A DNA stretch of 64,000 bases from an uncultured Pelagibacteraceae bacterium (lineage in GTDB: Bacteria > Pseudomonadota > Alphaproteobacteria > Pelagibacterales > Pelagibacteraceae): NCBI GenBank assembly GCA_902635865.1, contig CACPPD010000001.1, positions 124,001-188,000 on the forward strand, in the 5' to 3' direction. The notes under the pieces were generated by a model. That model had not been told where the DNA came from, searched no databases, and saw only the letters and a list, made by a program, of their open reading frames with translations. The position numbers were made by a program, and so were the translations under genes. Positions 44,903 through 55,640 of this stretch are shown in pieces (the first letter of the stretch is position 1; the number at the start of each line of letters is the position of its first letter).

Positions 44903-45676
44903 TTGATTTTTCAAATAGAAAATAAAAATATTCATGTATCAGATGCTGGACAGGGAATAGATTTAAATAAAGAAACAATTGTATTTCTTCATGGAAGTGG
45001 TCTTTCACATATAGTTTGGTCATTAACTGAACAATTTTTTTCTAACAAAAATTTTAATGTATTATCTATTGATTTACCTGGGCATGGTAATTCAGATGGA
45101 CCCTGCTTAGATAGTATTGAAAAAATTGCTGATTGGTTAGAGCAAGTATTTGTAAAATTAAATTTAAAACAACTATTTATTGTTGGGCACTCTCAAGGAT
45201 GTCTGGAGATACTCGAATATGCATCTAAATATAAAAATAGATTAAAAAAAATAGTTTTCGTTGGTGGTTCAAATAGAATGCCAGTTCATCCAGATCTAAT
45301 CGATTTAGCAAAAAATGGAGATAGTGATGCTGTTAAATTGATGATGAAGTGGGGCTATGAAGGTTCAAAAAAATTTATAGGAGGTAATCCAGTGGAAAAA
45401 ATAATACAGTCACCAAGAGATATTAGAGAAATATTAGCAGTCGATTTAATTGCATGTAATAATTATACCAACGGCTCTAATGCTGCTAGGTTAATAGACT
45501 GTCCCTCTTTGTTGATATTTGGATCATTAGACAAAATGGTAAATCTAGAGTCAGGTAAAAAGTTTTCTAATTTAATTAAAAAATCAACAACACATATAAT
45601 TGAGGGTTGTGGTCATATGATTATGATTGAAAAAGCATTCGAAATGAGAGACAAGGTTTTAGAATTTTTAAAATAA
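44903..45676 (+). CDS. Alpha/beta hydrolase of the DMSP operon
   Basis: A 257-residue alpha/beta hydrolase without signal peptide. The triad can be placed at S97 (VGHSQGC), D210 (FGSLDKMV) and H238 (GCGHMIMI), and [10 protein letters not shown] forms the oxyanion segment. It starts with TTG at 44903, seven bases after dmdB, and overlaps dmdA by one base. Its role is not established; its place between dmdB and dmdA suggests action on a pathway thioester or by-product. No crotonase-like dmdD is present, so a CoA thioester hydrolase role is conceivable but only inferred. Confidence 0.82.
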   Translation: MIFQIENKNIHVSDAGQGIDLNKETIVFLHGSGLSHIVWSLTEQFFSNKNFNVLSIDLPGHGNSDGPCLDSIEKIADWLEQVFVKLNLKQLFIVGHSQGCLEILEYASKYKNRLKKIVFVGGSNRMPVHPDLIDLAKNGDSDAVKLMMKWGYEGSKKFIGGNPVEKIIQSPRDIREILAVDLIACNNYTNGSNAARLIDCPSLLIFGSLDKMVNLESGKKFSNLIKKSTTHIIEGCGHMIMIEKAFEMRDKVLEFLK

Positions 45677-46785
45677 TGAAAAGTTTTTCAATTGCAAAAT
45701 CAAGAAGGCTGAGAGGCACTCCTTATACCTCTAGAATAGAAAAACAAGGGGTTACGGCTTATACAATATACAATCATATGTTGCTTCCAGCTGCCTTTGG
45801 TTCAATTGAGGACTCATACCATCACTTAAAACAGTATGTTCAAATTTGGGATGTAGCTGCTGAAAGACAGGTAGAAATTTCTGGTAAAGACTCAGCAAAA
45901 TTAGTTCAGTTGATGACTTGTAGAGATTTATCTAAATCGAAAGATGGAAGATGTTATTATTGTCCAATAATTGACGATAACGCAGGTCTGATAAATGATC
46001 CAGTTGTGCTTAGATTAAATGAAAATAAATGGTGGGTATCTCTTGCTGACTCAGATGTAATATTATTTGCAAAAGGATTAGCTATTGGAAATAAATTTGA
46101 CGTAAAGATTTTTGAACCTGATGTTGATATAATGGCCGTACAAGGTCCAAAGTCATTTGAATTAATGGAAAAAGTTTTTGGAGATAAGATAGTTAATTTA
46201 AAATTCTTTGGTTTTGATTATTTTGAATTTGGTGGTGATAATCATTTAATTGCAAGATCTGGTTGGTCTAAACAGGGTGGTTATGAAATTTATGTAGAAC
46301 ATAATGTTTCTGGATTAAAATTATATGATCATCTTTTTGAAATTGGAAAAGAATTTAATATCAAACCAGGTTGTCCGAATTTAATAGAACGTATTGAAAG
46401 TGGATTATTATCGTATGGAAATGATATCGATAACGGAGATAATCCATATGAATGTGGATTTGATAAATATATTAACATAGACAGCGAAGTTAATTTTTTA
46501 GGTAAAGAGAAATTAAAAAAAATTAAATCTGAAGGAATTAAAAAAAAATTAATGGGAGTAATGCTTGATATAGATAAAATAAGTATTACAGGATCATTAG
46601 AATTAAGTGATCAAAACAATAATATAATTGGAGAATTGAGATCAGCTTGCTATTCACCACATTTTAAAAAAGTTATTGGTATTGCTATGATGAAAAAACC
46701 ACACTGGAACGTCGATCAGGATATAAAAGCTAAGATAAATGGTGAAATTTGTGTGGGTAAAGTTTGCGATTTACCTTTTATTTAG
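45676..46785 (+). CDS. dmdA: Dimethylsulfoniopropionate demethylase DmdA
   Basis: A 369-residue protein of the glycine cleavage T-protein (aminomethyltransferase) fold that moves a methyl group from DMSP to tetrahydrofolate, giving methylmercaptopropionate and 5-methyl-THF. I recognise it as the SAR11 DmdA type, for instance from [16 protein letters not shown] and the N-terminal [14 protein letters not shown], and the length is the expected one. The DmdB and DmdC genes upstream support it over other T-protein relatives. It is the last DMSP gene before asd. Confidence 0.93.
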   Translation: MKSFSIAKSRRLRGTPYTSRIEKQGVTAYTIYNHMLLPAAFGSIEDSYHHLKQYVQIWDVAAERQVEISGKDSAKLVQLMTCRDLSKSKDGRCYYCPIIDDNAGLINDPVVLRLNENKWWVSLADSDVILFAKGLAIGNKFDVKIFEPDVDIMAVQGPKSFELMEKVFGDKIVNLKFFGFDYFEFGGDNHLIARSGWSKQGGYEIYVEHNVSGLKLYDHLFEIGKEFNIKPGCPNLIERIESGLLSYGNDIDNGDNPYECGFDKYINIDSEVNFLGKEKLKKIKSEGIKKKLMGVMLDIDKISITGSLELSDQNNNIIGELRSACYSPHFKKVIGIAMMKKPHWNVDQDIKAKINGEICVGKVCDLPFI

Positions 46786-46800
46786 TATAAAACTCTAAAT

Positions 46801-47796
46801 ATGAACATAGCTATAGTAGGTGCAACAGGTAATGTAGGTAGAAAAACTCTTGAAGTTTTTGAAAAAAAGAATTTCAGATTTGATAATTTATATTTAGTTG
46901 CATCAGAAAAAAGTGCAGGAAAAAAAATCTTATTTAGAGATAAAGAATATGAAATTGAGAATTTGGAAAACTATGATTTTTCTAAAGCTGATATTACTTT
47001 TTTTGCAGCTGGAGGAAAAATTGCAGAAAAATATGCAGAAAATGCAGCCAAACACACAGTGGTAATTGATAATTCAAGTTTTTTTAGGATGGATCCAGAT
47101 GTACCTCTCATTGTTCCACAAGTAAACTCTTCTGATATAAAAAAAATGAATAAAAATATTATTGCAAACCCAAACTGCTCGACAGCACAACTTGTCATTG
47201 CTCTTAAACCCCTTCATGATTTATATAAAATTAAAAGAGTTGTAGTTTCAACTTATCAATCTGTTTCAGGTGGTGGAAAAAGTCCAATGGATGAATTAAT
47301 TGAGCAAACTAAAAAATATTTAGATGGAAAAAAAATAGAGTCCAAAAACTTTACCAAACAAATTGCTTTTAATGTTATTCCACATATCGATGTTTTCTCT
47401 GATGATGGATATACAAAAGAAGAATTAAAAATGACAAATGAAACAAAAAAAATATTAGATGAAACAATTGAACTTACAGCAACATGTGTTCGAATTCCTG
47501 TGCTAGTATCACACTCTGAGTCTGTTAATATAGAGTTTGAGAAACCTTTTAATTTAGATGAAGTTAGAGAATCTTTAAGTAATGCAGAAGGCTGTCAGGT
47601 TATTGATAAAAGAGAAAATGGAGGTTATAGCACTCCTTTTGAGGCAGCTGGAAATGATGAGACTTACATATCTAGGATTAGAGAGGATAAAACTAAAAAA
47701 AATTCTCTTAATTTATGGATTGTTTCAGATAATTTATTAAGAGGTGCTGCACTTAATTCTGTTGAAATCGCAGAAACAATAATTAAATCAAAATAA
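46801..47796 (+). CDS. asd: Aspartate-semialdehyde dehydrogenase
   Basis: A 331-residue NADPH enzyme that reduces aspartyl phosphate to the semialdehyde for lysine, threonine and methionine synthesis. The N-terminal motif VGATGNVGRKTLEVF and the catalytic cysteine C126 in NPNCSTAQLV are clear. It lies between dmdA and sdhC with gaps of 15 and 4 bases and is probably part of the same long transcript. Confidence 0.96.
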   Translation: MNIAIVGATGNVGRKTLEVFEKKNFRFDNLYLVASEKSAGKKILFRDKEYEIENLENYDFSKADITFFAAGGKIAEKYAENAAKHTVVIDNSSFFRMDPDVPLIVPQVNSSDIKKMNKNIIANPNCSTAQLVIALKPLHDLYKIKRVVVSTYQSVSGGGKSPMDELIEQTKKYLDGKKIESKNFTKQIAFNVIPHIDVFSDDGYTKEELKMTNETKKILDETIELTATCVRIPVLVSHSESVNIEFEKPFNLDEVRESLSNAEGCQVIDKRENGGYSTPFEAAGNDETYISRIREDKTKKNSLNLWIVSDNLLRGAALNSVEIAETIIKSK

Positions 47797-47800
47797 TAAA

Positions 47801-48181
47801 ATGGAAAATAGACCTTTATCACCACATATACAAATTTATAAATGGCATATTTCTTCTTTAGTATCCATTTCACATAGAATTACAGGGATAATTAATTTTT
47901 TTGCAATAACTTTAATTTGTATTTGGTTTGCTTTTATGCTTTTAGGAGAGAGTGAATATCAAACAATAAAAATTTTTTTAGAATCTTTTTTAGGGAAATT
48001 TATATTAATTGGAATAACTTGGTCTTTTAGTTTTCAAATGTTAAGTGAGATTAGACATTTAATTATGGATTTAGGTTATGGCTTTGAGTTACAAACAACT
48101 AAAATCACAGGTTTGATTGTTATTTTCGGTTCAATTTTTTTAACTATATTAGTTTATATTTTTGGAAGAGGAGTCATTTAA
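47801..48181 (+). CDS. sdhC: Succinate dehydrogenase membrane subunit SdhC (haem ligand replaced)
   Basis: A 126-residue membrane anchor with three helices. The family start RPLSPHIQIYKW and the quinone-site segment SISHRITG (S22, R26) are present. In the second helix the block before RHLIMDLGYG normally has the axial haem b histidine seven residues before the RH histidine; here that position is Q79 (FQMLSEIRH). The glycine of that block is E83. Membrane topology and gene order leave no doubt about the identity. Confidence 0.95.
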   Translation: MENRPLSPHIQIYKWHISSLVSISHRITGIINFFAITLICIWFAFMLLGESEYQTIKIFLESFLGKFILIGITWSFSFQMLSEIRHLIMDLGYGFELQTTKITGLIVIFGSIFLTILVYIFGRGVI

Positions 48182-48510
48182 TGTTACCGGTTACAAAAAA
48201 ATGGTTGTTTTTAAAATTTAGCTCTTTAATTTTGTTACCTCTAATGCTTTGGTTTATTTTAAGTTTAGTAAATATTTATGATAAAAGTTATCAAGAAATA
48301 GTTGGTTTTTTGACATCTCAACCATCTAAATTTTTAATGGGACTGTTTCTGGTATTTATTTATTTTTTTTCAGCATTAAGTATTAGTGAGGTTTTTGAGG
48401 ACTATATAAAAGACACGAAAATCAAAAATGCCGCAAACAAAATCTTAAATTTTTTTGCTATAACAATTCCAATTTTAACAATAATTGTTATTTTTAACTT
48501 AAATACATGA
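48181..48510 (+). CDS. sdhD: Succinate dehydrogenase membrane subunit SdhD (haem ligand replaced)
   Basis: A 109-residue membrane anchor with three helices, overlapping sdhC by one base and sdhA by four. The conserved DY motif is present (VFEDYI, D74-Y75), giving the quinone-site tyrosine. Eleven residues before this Asp the family has the second axial haem b histidine (H71 in Escherichia coli), but here the position is F63 ([16 protein letters not shown]). The usual N-terminal arginine of the first helix appears as lysine (K12). Confidence 0.93.
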   Translation: MLPVTKKWLFLKFSSLILLPLMLWFILSLVNIYDKSYQEIVGFLTSQPSKFLMGLFLVFIYFFSALSISEVFEDYIKDTKIKNAANKILNFFAITIPILTIIVIFNLNT

Positions 48511-50282
48511 AAGCCTATAATATCATAGATCATGAGTACGATGTTGTTGTACTTGGAGCAGGTGGCTCAGGATTAAGAGCAGCTGTGGGATTAAGTGAAG
48601 CTGGTTTAAAAACAGCGTGTATATCAAAAGTATTTCCCACAAGAAGTCATACGTCTGCTGCACAGGGTGGAATATCAGCAGCCCTAGGAAATATGGGGGA
48701 AGATGATTGGAGATGGCATATGTATGACACTGTAAAAGGTGCAGACTGGTTAGGAGATCAAGATAGCATTGAATATTTATGTAAAGAAGCGCCCAAAGCA
48801 GTCTTGGAATTGGAAAAGTATGGTGTTCCTTTTAGTCGAACAGAAGAGGGGAAAATTTATCAAAGACCATTTGGTGGTATGACCAAAAATTATGGAAATG
48901 GAATTGTTCAAAGAACTTGTGCAGCTGCAGATAGAACAGGGCATGCAATATTACATACTTTATATGGACAAGCTTTAAAACATAACACAGAATTTTTTAT
49001 TGAATATTTTGCTTTAGATTTATTAATGAAAGATGGAGAGTGCAAAGGATTAATAGCATGGAATCTTAATGATGGTACAATTCATAGATTTAGAGCGCAT
49101 ACTGTAATTATTGCAACTGGAGGATATGGGAAGGTATACTACTCTGCTACATCAGCTCATACTTGTACAGGAGATGGTAATGCCATGGTCTTGAGAGCAG
49201 GACTACCTTTGCAAGATATGGAATTTGTACAATTTCATCCAACAGGTATTTATGGACATGGAACACTTATATCAGAAGGTGTAAGAGGTGAAGGTGGCTA
49301 TTTAGTAAATTCAAAAGGTGAGAGATTTATGGAAAGGTACGCGCCAAATGCAAAAGATTTAGCGTCAAGAGATGTTGTCAGTCGATCAATGTCTATAGAA
49401 ATTAATGAAGGAAGAGGTGTAGGTAAAGATCAAGATCATGTTCATTTACATTTAAGTCATTTAGACAAAAGTGTAATTGAAAATCGATTACCAGGTATCA
49501 CTGAAGCTGCAAGATTGTTTGCAAATGTTGATGTTACCAAAGATCCTATACCTGTAGTTCCTACAGTTCACTATAACATGGGAGGTATTCCAACAAATTA
49601 TAAAGCAGAAGTGCTAACAATGAATGGTTCTGAAAAAACAGTTCCTGGTTTAATGGCTATAGGTGAAGCAGCATGTGTTTCTGTTCATGGAGCAAACAGA
49701 CTTGGTTCTAATTCATTAATTGATTTAGTAGTATTTGGAAGAGCAGCTGCAAAAAGAGCAGCTGAACTAGTAAAACCCGGAACACCACATGAAGAAATAC
49801 CAGAAACTGAAACTCAAAAGTGTTTGGATAGATTTGATAAACTTAGAAATGCTCAAGGGGATAATAGTACTGCAGACTTAAGACTCTCGATGCAGAAAAC
49901 AATGCAATCTAAATGTGCAGTATTTAGAACAGAAAAAAATCTTAAACAAGGGGTTGATGAGATAGGCAAAACTTACGATGGAATGGACTCCATTTCTGTA
50001 AAGGATAAATCTTTAGTATTTAACACTGATTTGGTAGAAACCTTAGAATTTGATAATTTAATTAGACAAGCGGTAGCAACTGTAGACTCAGCATATCACA
50101 GAAAAGAAAGTAGAGGAGCTCACGCAAGAGAAGATTACCCAAAAAGAGATGATGAAAAATTTATGCAACATACTCTTGCATGGTGTGATGGTAAAAATAC
50201 AAAGATTAGTTATAGACCTGTCCATCAATCAACTTTAACTAATGAAGTGCAATATTTTCCACCTCAAGAACGGGTATATTAA
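48507..50282 (+). CDS. sdhA: Succinate dehydrogenase flavoprotein subunit
   Basis: A 591-residue catalytic flavoprotein of complex II. The covalent FAD histidine is in [16 protein letters not shown] near residue 49, the dinucleotide motif is [15 protein letters not shown], and the active-site region with GGIPTN and [11 protein letters not shown] is intact. It oxidises succinate to fumarate in the TCA cycle. Both overlaps (sdhD, four bases; sdhB, one base) suggest strict coupling. Confidence 0.97.
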   Translation: MKAYNIIDHEYDVVVLGAGGSGLRAAVGLSEAGLKTACISKVFPTRSHTSAAQGGISAALGNMGEDDWRWHMYDTVKGADWLGDQDSIEYLCKEAPKAVLELEKYGVPFSRTEEGKIYQRPFGGMTKNYGNGIVQRTCAAADRTGHAILHTLYGQALKHNTEFFIEYFALDLLMKDGECKGLIAWNLNDGTIHRFRAHTVIIATGGYGKVYYSATSAHTCTGDGNAMVLRAGLPLQDMEFVQFHPTGIYGHGTLISEGVRGEGGYLVNSKGERFMERYAPNAKDLASRDVVSRSMSIEINEGRGVGKDQDHVHLHLSHLDKSVIENRLPGITEAARLFANVDVTKDPIPVVPTVHYNMGGIPTNYKAEVLTMNGSEKTVPGLMAIGEAACVSVHGANRLGSNSLIDLVVFGRAAAKRAAELVKPGTPHEEIPETETQKCLDRFDKLRNAQGDNSTADLRLSMQKTMQSKCAVFRTEKNLKQGVDEIGKTYDGMDSISVKDKSLVFNTDLVETLEFDNLIRQAVATVDSAYHRKESRGAHAREDYPKRDDEKFMQHTLAWCDGKNTKISYRPVHQSTLTNEVQYFPPQERVY

Positions 50283-51061
50283 TGGTTCAATTGAGTTTAC
50301 CTAAGAATTCTGAAATTAAAAAAGGTAAATACTTTAAGGACAAAACAGGATCAAAAAATTTAAGAAAAGTAAATATTTATAGATGGGATCCATCCACAGA
50401 TGAAGGTCCTAGGATAGACACTTATGAAGTTGACATGGATAATTGTCCTTCAAAGGTCTTAGATATTTTAAATAAAATCAAAAATGAAATCGACTCAACT
50501 ATAACATACAGAAGATCTTGTGCTCATGGTGTATGTGGTTCGTGTGCAATGAATATGGGTGGTAAAAATGGCCTTGCTTGCACCACTCCACATGCTGAAA
50601 TTGAGGGAGATATTGATATTTATCCATTACCTCATTTAAAAGTTAAAAAAGATTTAATTGGTGATTTGGATGGATTGTACAAACAGTATCAATCAATTGA
50701 ACCATGGTTAAAAAATAATTCAACAAAAGAAACTACAGAAATTTATCAATCCAAAGAAGACAGAGCAAAACTAGATGGTGCTTATGAATGTATTATGTGT
50801 GCTTGTTGCTCTACTTCTTGCCCAAGTTATTGGTGGAATGGTGACAAATATTTAGGTCCAGCAGTTTTGTTACAAGCATATAGATGGATTATTGATAGTA
50901 GAGATGAGGAGCGAAAAGCAAGATTAAAAAAAGTTGCTGATGAATTAAAATTATACAGATGTCATACTATTTTAAATTGTACAAATGCATGTCCTAAAGG
51001 CTTGAATCCAGCAAAAGCTATAGCTGAAATAAAAAAAATGTTAGCAACGGCTAATGTTTAA
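50282..51061 (+). CDS. sdhB: Succinate dehydrogenase iron-sulfur subunit
   Basis: A 259-residue subunit carrying three iron-sulfur clusters. Ligands are visible: [2Fe-2S] in [13 protein letters not shown] with the later Cys in GLACTT, [4Fe-4S] in [12 protein letters not shown], and [3Fe-4S] in [14 protein letters not shown]. The quinone-site tryptophan (PSYWW) and histidine (YRCHTI) are retained. Electrons therefore have an intact route to quinone even though the membrane subunits seem to lack haem ligands. Confidence 0.97.
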   Translation: MVQLSLPKNSEIKKGKYFKDKTGSKNLRKVNIYRWDPSTDEGPRIDTYEVDMDNCPSKVLDILNKIKNEIDSTITYRRSCAHGVCGSCAMNMGGKNGLACTTPHAEIEGDIDIYPLPHLKVKKDLIGDLDGLYKQYQSIEPWLKNNSTKETTEIYQSKEDRAKLDGAYECIMCACCSTSCPSYWWNGDKYLGPAVLLQAYRWIIDSRDEERKARLKKVADELKLYRCHTILNCTNACPKGLNPAKAIAEIKKMLATANV

Positions 51062-51100
51062 ATAGACTATTTGATATTTTTGATCTAAAACACCGTATTC

Positions 51101-52594
51101 ATGAAATTAATAGAACACTTCGTAAACGGTAAAATAATTTCGGGATCTTCAGATAAAAAGGGAAAAGTTTTCAATCCAGCAACTGGTGAACAAGAGTCTG
51201 AGGTAAGACTTGCTTCAAGATCTGATTTAGACAGTGCTGTTGAGGTAGCAAAAAAAGCATTTGAAACTTGGTCTTTAAAACCTGCTCTACAAAGAGCTAG
51301 AATAATATTTAAATTTAAAGAATTAATTGAAAAAAACTCTGATGAATTAACCAAGTTAATAGTTTCAGAGCATGGAAAGGTTTATGAAGATGCAAGAGGT
51401 TCTTTAACTAGAGGACTTGAAGTAGTGGAATTTGCTTGCGGAATTCCACATTTATTAAAAGGTGAGTTTTCCGAAAATGTTGGCACTAATGTTGATAGTT
51501 GGTCAATGAGACAACCTTTAGGAGTTGTTGCAGGTATCACACCTTTTAACTTTCCAGCAATGGTTCCAATGTGGATGTTTCCAATAGCAATAGCATGTGG
51601 AAATACTTTTATTCTTAAACCATCAGAAAAAGACCCATCTTGTGGTCTAAGATTGGCTGAACTTCTATCTGAGGCTGGTCTTCCAGATGGAGTGTTTAAT
51701 GTAATAAATGGTGATAAAAAAGCTGTAGATGCAATTTTAGAAAATAAAGATATTAAAGCTGTTAGTTTTGTTGGATCTACTCCTATTGCAAAATATATTT
51801 ATGAAAATTCAGCTAAAAATGAAAAGAGAGTTCAAGCTTTAGGTGGAGCAAAAAATCATTTAGTTGTTATGCCAGATTGTGATTTGGATGGTGCTGTAAA
51901 TGGATTAATGGGCGCTGCTTATGGTTCAGCTGGAGAAAGATGTATGGCTCAATCAGTTGCTGTTGCAGTTGGAGATATTGGAGATGAGCTTGTATCAAGA
52001 TTATCAAAAAAAGCTGAGGCGTTAAAAGTGGGTCCTGGAATGGATAAAACTTCAGAAATGGGACCTTTAGTTACAAAAGAACATTTAGAAAAAGTTACAA
52101 ATTATGTTGATTTAGGTGTTAAGGAGGGTGCAAAGCTAGTGGTTGATGGTAGAGGTTTAAAACTTCAAGGTTATGAAAATGGTTTCTATATTGGTGGATG
52201 TTTATTTGATCATGTAAATAAGGATATGAGAATTTATAAAGAAGAAATATTCGGTCCAGTTTTATCAGTTATTCGGGTGAAAACTTTTGAGGAAGCTGCA
52301 AAATTAATTAACGACCATGAGTACGGAAATGGAGTTAGTATTTATACAAGAGACGGTGATGCAGGCAGAACTTTTGCAAGCAAAATTCAAGTAGGTATGG
52401 TTGGTATTAACGTGCCGATCCCAGTTCCAATGGCATTTCATAGTTTTGGTGGTTGGAAAAGATCTTTGTTTGGAGATAGTGGAATGCATGGTATGGAAGG
52501 AATAAAATTTTACACTAAACTTAAAACAGTAACATCTAGATGGCCTTCAGGTGTCCGATCAAATGCGGAATTTGTTATGCCAACAATGAAATAA
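51101..52594 (+). CDS. mmsA: Methylmalonate-semialdehyde dehydrogenase (CoA-acylating)
   Basis: A 497-residue aldehyde dehydrogenase. The catalytic cysteine is C281 (GERCMAQS). The general base glutamate of ordinary aldehyde dehydrogenases is Asn here (LGGAKNH, N252), the hallmark of CoA-dependent methylmalonate/malonate semialdehyde dehydrogenase. It makes propionyl-CoA or acetyl-CoA from valine, inositol or 3-hydroxypropionate breakdown, so it may also serve carbon from DMSP or acrylate. It follows sdhB after 39 bases, the largest gap in the long run. Confidence 0.93.
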   Translation: MKLIEHFVNGKIISGSSDKKGKVFNPATGEQESEVRLASRSDLDSAVEVAKKAFETWSLKPALQRARIIFKFKELIEKNSDELTKLIVSEHGKVYEDARGSLTRGLEVVEFACGIPHLLKGEFSENVGTNVDSWSMRQPLGVVAGITPFNFPAMVPMWMFPIAIACGNTFILKPSEKDPSCGLRLAELLSEAGLPDGVFNVINGDKKAVDAILENKDIKAVSFVGSTPIAKYIYENSAKNEKRVQALGGAKNHLVVMPDCDLDGAVNGLMGAAYGSAGERCMAQSVAVAVGDIGDELVSRLSKKAEALKVGPGMDKTSEMGPLVTKEHLEKVTNYVDLGVKEGAKLVVDGRGLKLQGYENGFYIGGCLFDHVNKDMRIYKEEIFGPVLSVIRVKTFEEAAKLINDHEYGNGVSIYTRDGDAGRTFASKIQVGMVGINVPIPVPMAFHSFGGWKRSLFGDSGMHGMEGIKFYTKLKTVTSRWPSGVRSNAEFVMPTMK

Positions 52595-52603
52595 AGGAAA
52601 TAG

Positions 52604-53566
52604 ATGACAAAAATATCTTTAATTGGTGCAGGCCAAATAGGTGGAACTCTTGCACATTTGATAGGGACAAAAGAATTAGTAAATGAAGTGGTTTTATTTG
52701 ATGTAGCTAGTGGTATTGCAAAAGGTAAAGCATTAGATATTGCACAATCTTCATCTGTAGATGGTTTCAATGTTAGGTTTTCAGGAACTGATAACTATGA
52801 AAGCATAATAGATTCAGATGTAATTATAATTACAGCTGGCGTTCCAAGAAAGCCTGGTATGAGTCGAGATGATCTCCTTGGAATAAATTTAAAAATCATT
52901 AAACAAGTTGCTGAAGGTGTAAAGAAAAATGCTCCTAATGCTTTTGTGATCTGTATCACCAATCCTTTAGATGTTATGGTTATGGCATTTCAAAAATTTT
53001 CAGGTTTGCCATCAAATAAAGTAGTTGGTATGGCAGGTATTTTAGATAGTTCGAGATTTAAATTATTTTTATCATTAGAACTAAATGTGCCTGTAAGAGA
53101 AATTGAGGCAATGGTTATGGGTGGTCATGGTGACACCATGGTCCCTATGCCAAGATTTACAAAAATTTCAGGTAAACCTTTGTTAGATCTTGTAAAGGAT
53201 GGAAAGATTTCATCAGAAAGGGTTGAGGAAATTAATCAAAGAACAAGAGATGGCGGTGCTGAAATAGTTAAATATTTAGAAAAAGGATCAGCCTTTTATG
53301 CACCAGCAGCTTCAGGTGTTCAAATGGCAGAAGCATATTTGAATGATCAGAAAAAATTATTACCCTGCGCTGTACAATTAAATGGAGAATATGGTGTGAA
53401 AAATGTTTATGCAGGTGTTCCTGTTGTCATTGGAAAAAATGGTGTAGAAAAAATTGAAGAGATTGATTTAGATGAAAAAGAAAAAAAAGAATTTATGCAT
53501 TCAATAGATGCTGTAAAAGCTTTATGGGAAGCTGCATCTAAAATAGATCCTGATTTATCTAAATAA
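52604..53566 (+). CDS. mdh: Malate dehydrogenase
   Basis: A 320-residue NAD enzyme of the lactate dehydrogenase-like malate dehydrogenase group. The Rossmann motif is [12 protein letters not shown], the mobile loop has [13 protein letters not shown] with the malate-type arginine, and the catalytic histidine is in [10 protein letters not shown]. It oxidises malate to oxaloacetate. A Shine-Dalgarno AAAGGAAA precedes the ATG, and sucC follows two bases after the stop. Confidence 0.96.
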   Translation: MTKISLIGAGQIGGTLAHLIGTKELVNEVVLFDVASGIAKGKALDIAQSSSVDGFNVRFSGTDNYESIIDSDVIIITAGVPRKPGMSRDDLLGINLKIIKQVAEGVKKNAPNAFVICITNPLDVMVMAFQKFSGLPSNKVVGMAGILDSSRFKLFLSLELNVPVREIEAMVMGGHGDTMVPMPRFTKISGKPLLDLVKDGKISSERVEEINQRTRDGGAEIVKYLEKGSAFYAPAASGVQMAEAYLNDQKKLLPCAVQLNGEYGVKNVYAGVPVVIGKNGVEKIEEIDLDEKEKKEFMHSIDAVKALWEAASKIDPDLSK

Positions 53567-53568
53567 TA

Positions 53569-54729
53569 ATGAATATTCACGAGCATCAAGCTAAACAAAT
53601 ATTGAAAAAATATGGAGCTGTAGTTCCTGAAGGAGTATTTGCGCTTAATGTTGATGAACTTATTCAAAAAGCAAAAGCACTTAAAACTGAGAAATATGTT
53701 CTTAAAGCACAAATTCATGCGGGTGGTAGAGGAAAGGCTGGTGGTGTTAAAATTTTAAATTCTATTGAGGAACTAACTGTAGCAGCTAAAGAATTACTTG
53801 GAAAAAAACTAGTTACTCATCAAACTGGCCCTGAAGGTAGAGAGGTAAAAAGATTATACGTAGAAGAATCATCAAATATAGATAAAGAATTTTACTTATC
53901 GTGCCTGGTTGATAGGGCAAGTTCTAAAATTGCATTTATATCAAGTGATCAAGGTGGAATGGATATTGAAGAGGTTGCTAGCAGTTCACCTGAAAAAATT
54001 ATAACTACAAAAGTTGATATGGGTGATGAAATTTCTGACTCAGATTGTGAGAAGATAGTTAAAATTTTTAATTTAAATGAAGAAGCAAAAAAACAAGCAA
54101 TAACATTAATTAAATCAATATATAAAATGTTTGTCAGCACAGATGCAAACATGGTTGAAGTAAATCCATTGATTTTGACAAAAGAGGAAAAAATTGTTTG
54201 TTTAGATGCAAAAGTTAATTTTGACTCAAATGCATTATTTAGACATCCAGAAATTGTTGAACTAAGAGATTTAAATGAGGAAGATTCTACAGAGATAGAA
54301 GCTAGCAAGCATGATCTTGCATATATCAAGCTAGATGGAAGTATTGGATGTATGGTGAATGGGGCAGGATTGGCGATGGCAACAATGGATATAATTAAAT
54401 TGTATGGTAAAGAGCCAGCAAATTTTTTAGATGTAGGCGGTGGCGCATCTAAAGAAAAAGTATCTGCTGCATTAAAGATAATTCTCTCAGATAAAAATGT
54501 TAAAGGTATTTTAATTAATATTTTTGGAGGAATAATGAGATGTGATGTTCTTGCCCAAGGAGTAGTTGATGCAGCTAAAGAAATTAATATTAGTGTACCT
54601 TTGGTTGTAAGATTAGCAGGCACAAATTTCAAAGAAGGAAAAAAAATTCTTGATAATTCTGGATTAAAATTAATTTCTGCAGAAAATTTAGATGATGCTG
54701 CTAAGAAAATTGTTGAGGCGATAAAATAA
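53569..54729 (+). CDS. sucC: Succinyl-CoA synthetase beta subunit
   Basis: The 386-residue ATP-grasp subunit of succinyl-CoA synthetase. The N terminus [16 protein letters not shown] and the block [13 protein letters not shown] are diagnostic, and the C-terminal domain has [15 protein letters not shown]. It makes ATP or GTP from succinyl-CoA in the TCA cycle. sucD follows after one base. Confidence 0.97.
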   Translation: MNIHEHQAKQILKKYGAVVPEGVFALNVDELIQKAKALKTEKYVLKAQIHAGGRGKAGGVKILNSIEELTVAAKELLGKKLVTHQTGPEGREVKRLYVEESSNIDKEFYLSCLVDRASSKIAFISSDQGGMDIEEVASSSPEKIITTKVDMGDEISDSDCEKIVKIFNLNEEAKKQAITLIKSIYKMFVSTDANMVEVNPLILTKEEKIVCLDAKVNFDSNALFRHPEIVELRDLNEEDSTEIEASKHDLAYIKLDGSIGCMVNGAGLAMATMDIIKLYGKEPANFLDVGGGASKEKVSAALKIILSDKNVKGILINIFGGIMRCDVLAQGVVDAAKEINISVPLVVRLAGTNFKEGKKILDNSGLKLISAENLDDAAKKIVEAIK

Positions 54730-54730
54730 A

Positions 54731-55606
54731 ATGTCGGTTTTGGTAAATAAAAATACTAAAGTAATTTGTCAGGGATTTACTGGCTCACATGGAACATTTC
54801 ATTCAGAGCAGGCCATAAAATATGGAACCAATCTTGTTGGTGGAGTTACCCCAAAGAAAGGTGGACAAAAACATTTAGACAGACCAGTTTTTAATAGCGT
54901 TTTAGAGGCAAAAAATGAAGTAGGAGCAGATGCAACTATGATTTATGTACCTGCTAAATTTGCAGCAGCAGCAATCATTGAAGCTATTGATGCATCAGTT
55001 GAACTTATTGTTTGTATAACAGAGGGTATTCCAATTCAGGATATGCTTAAGGTCAGACAAAAATTAAGTGGATCTAGAAGCAGATTAATTGGACCTAATT
55101 GTCCAGGAATAATAACACCAGATGAATGTAAAATTGGGATTATGCCGGGAAGTATTCACAAAAGAGGAAGTGTTGGAATTGTATCAAGGTCAGGAACATT
55201 GACATATGAAGCAGTAGCCCAAACAACTGAAAATGGACTTGGTCAATCAACTTGTATTGGTATTGGTGGTGATCCTATTAATGGTACAAATTTTATTGAT
55301 TGTTTAGATTTATTTTTAAATGACTCTGAAACAGAATCTATTTTAATGATTGGTGAAATTGGTGGAACAGCTGAAGAAGAAGCGGCTGACTTTGTAAAAA
55401 ATCATAAGATTAAAAAACCAATAGTTGGATTTATTGCTGGAATTACCGCTCCTCCAGGAAGGAGAATGGGGCATGCTGGTGCCATTATATCAGGTGGCAA
55501 GGGTGGAGCTGAAGATAAAATTAAAAAAATGGAAGAATGTGGTATTACAGTTGCCAAATCACCATCAATTATTGGAAAAACTTTATTTGATAAACTGTCT
55601 AATTGA
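54731..55606 (+). CDS. sucD: Succinyl-CoA synthetase alpha subunit
   Basis: The 291-residue CoA-binding subunit. The phosphorylated histidine is in [14 protein letters not shown], the partner glutamate region is [14 protein letters not shown], and the CoA motif [16 protein letters not shown] lies at the N terminus. A 34-base gap separates it from sucA. Confidence 0.97.
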   Translation: MSVLVNKNTKVICQGFTGSHGTFHSEQAIKYGTNLVGGVTPKKGGQKHLDRPVFNSVLEAKNEVGADATMIYVPAKFAAAAIIEAIDASVELIVCITEGIPIQDMLKVRQKLSGSRSRLIGPNCPGIITPDECKIGIMPGSIHKRGSVGIVSRSGTLTYEAVAQTTENGLGQSTCIGIGGDPINGTNFIDCLDLFLNDSETESILMIGEIGGTAEEEAADFVKNHKIKKPIVGFIAGITAPPGRRMGHAGAIISGGKGGAEDKIKKMEECGITVAKSPSIIGKTLFDKLSN

Positions 55607-55640
55607 AAAAAAATATTAGAGGGATATATTAAATAAAAAG

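Noticed and set aside
53949..54632. 227-codon open frame on the minus strand
   Set aside because: It is an antisense shadow of sucC, which is a full and well conserved gene. The peptide resembles no family, and no start signals are seen.
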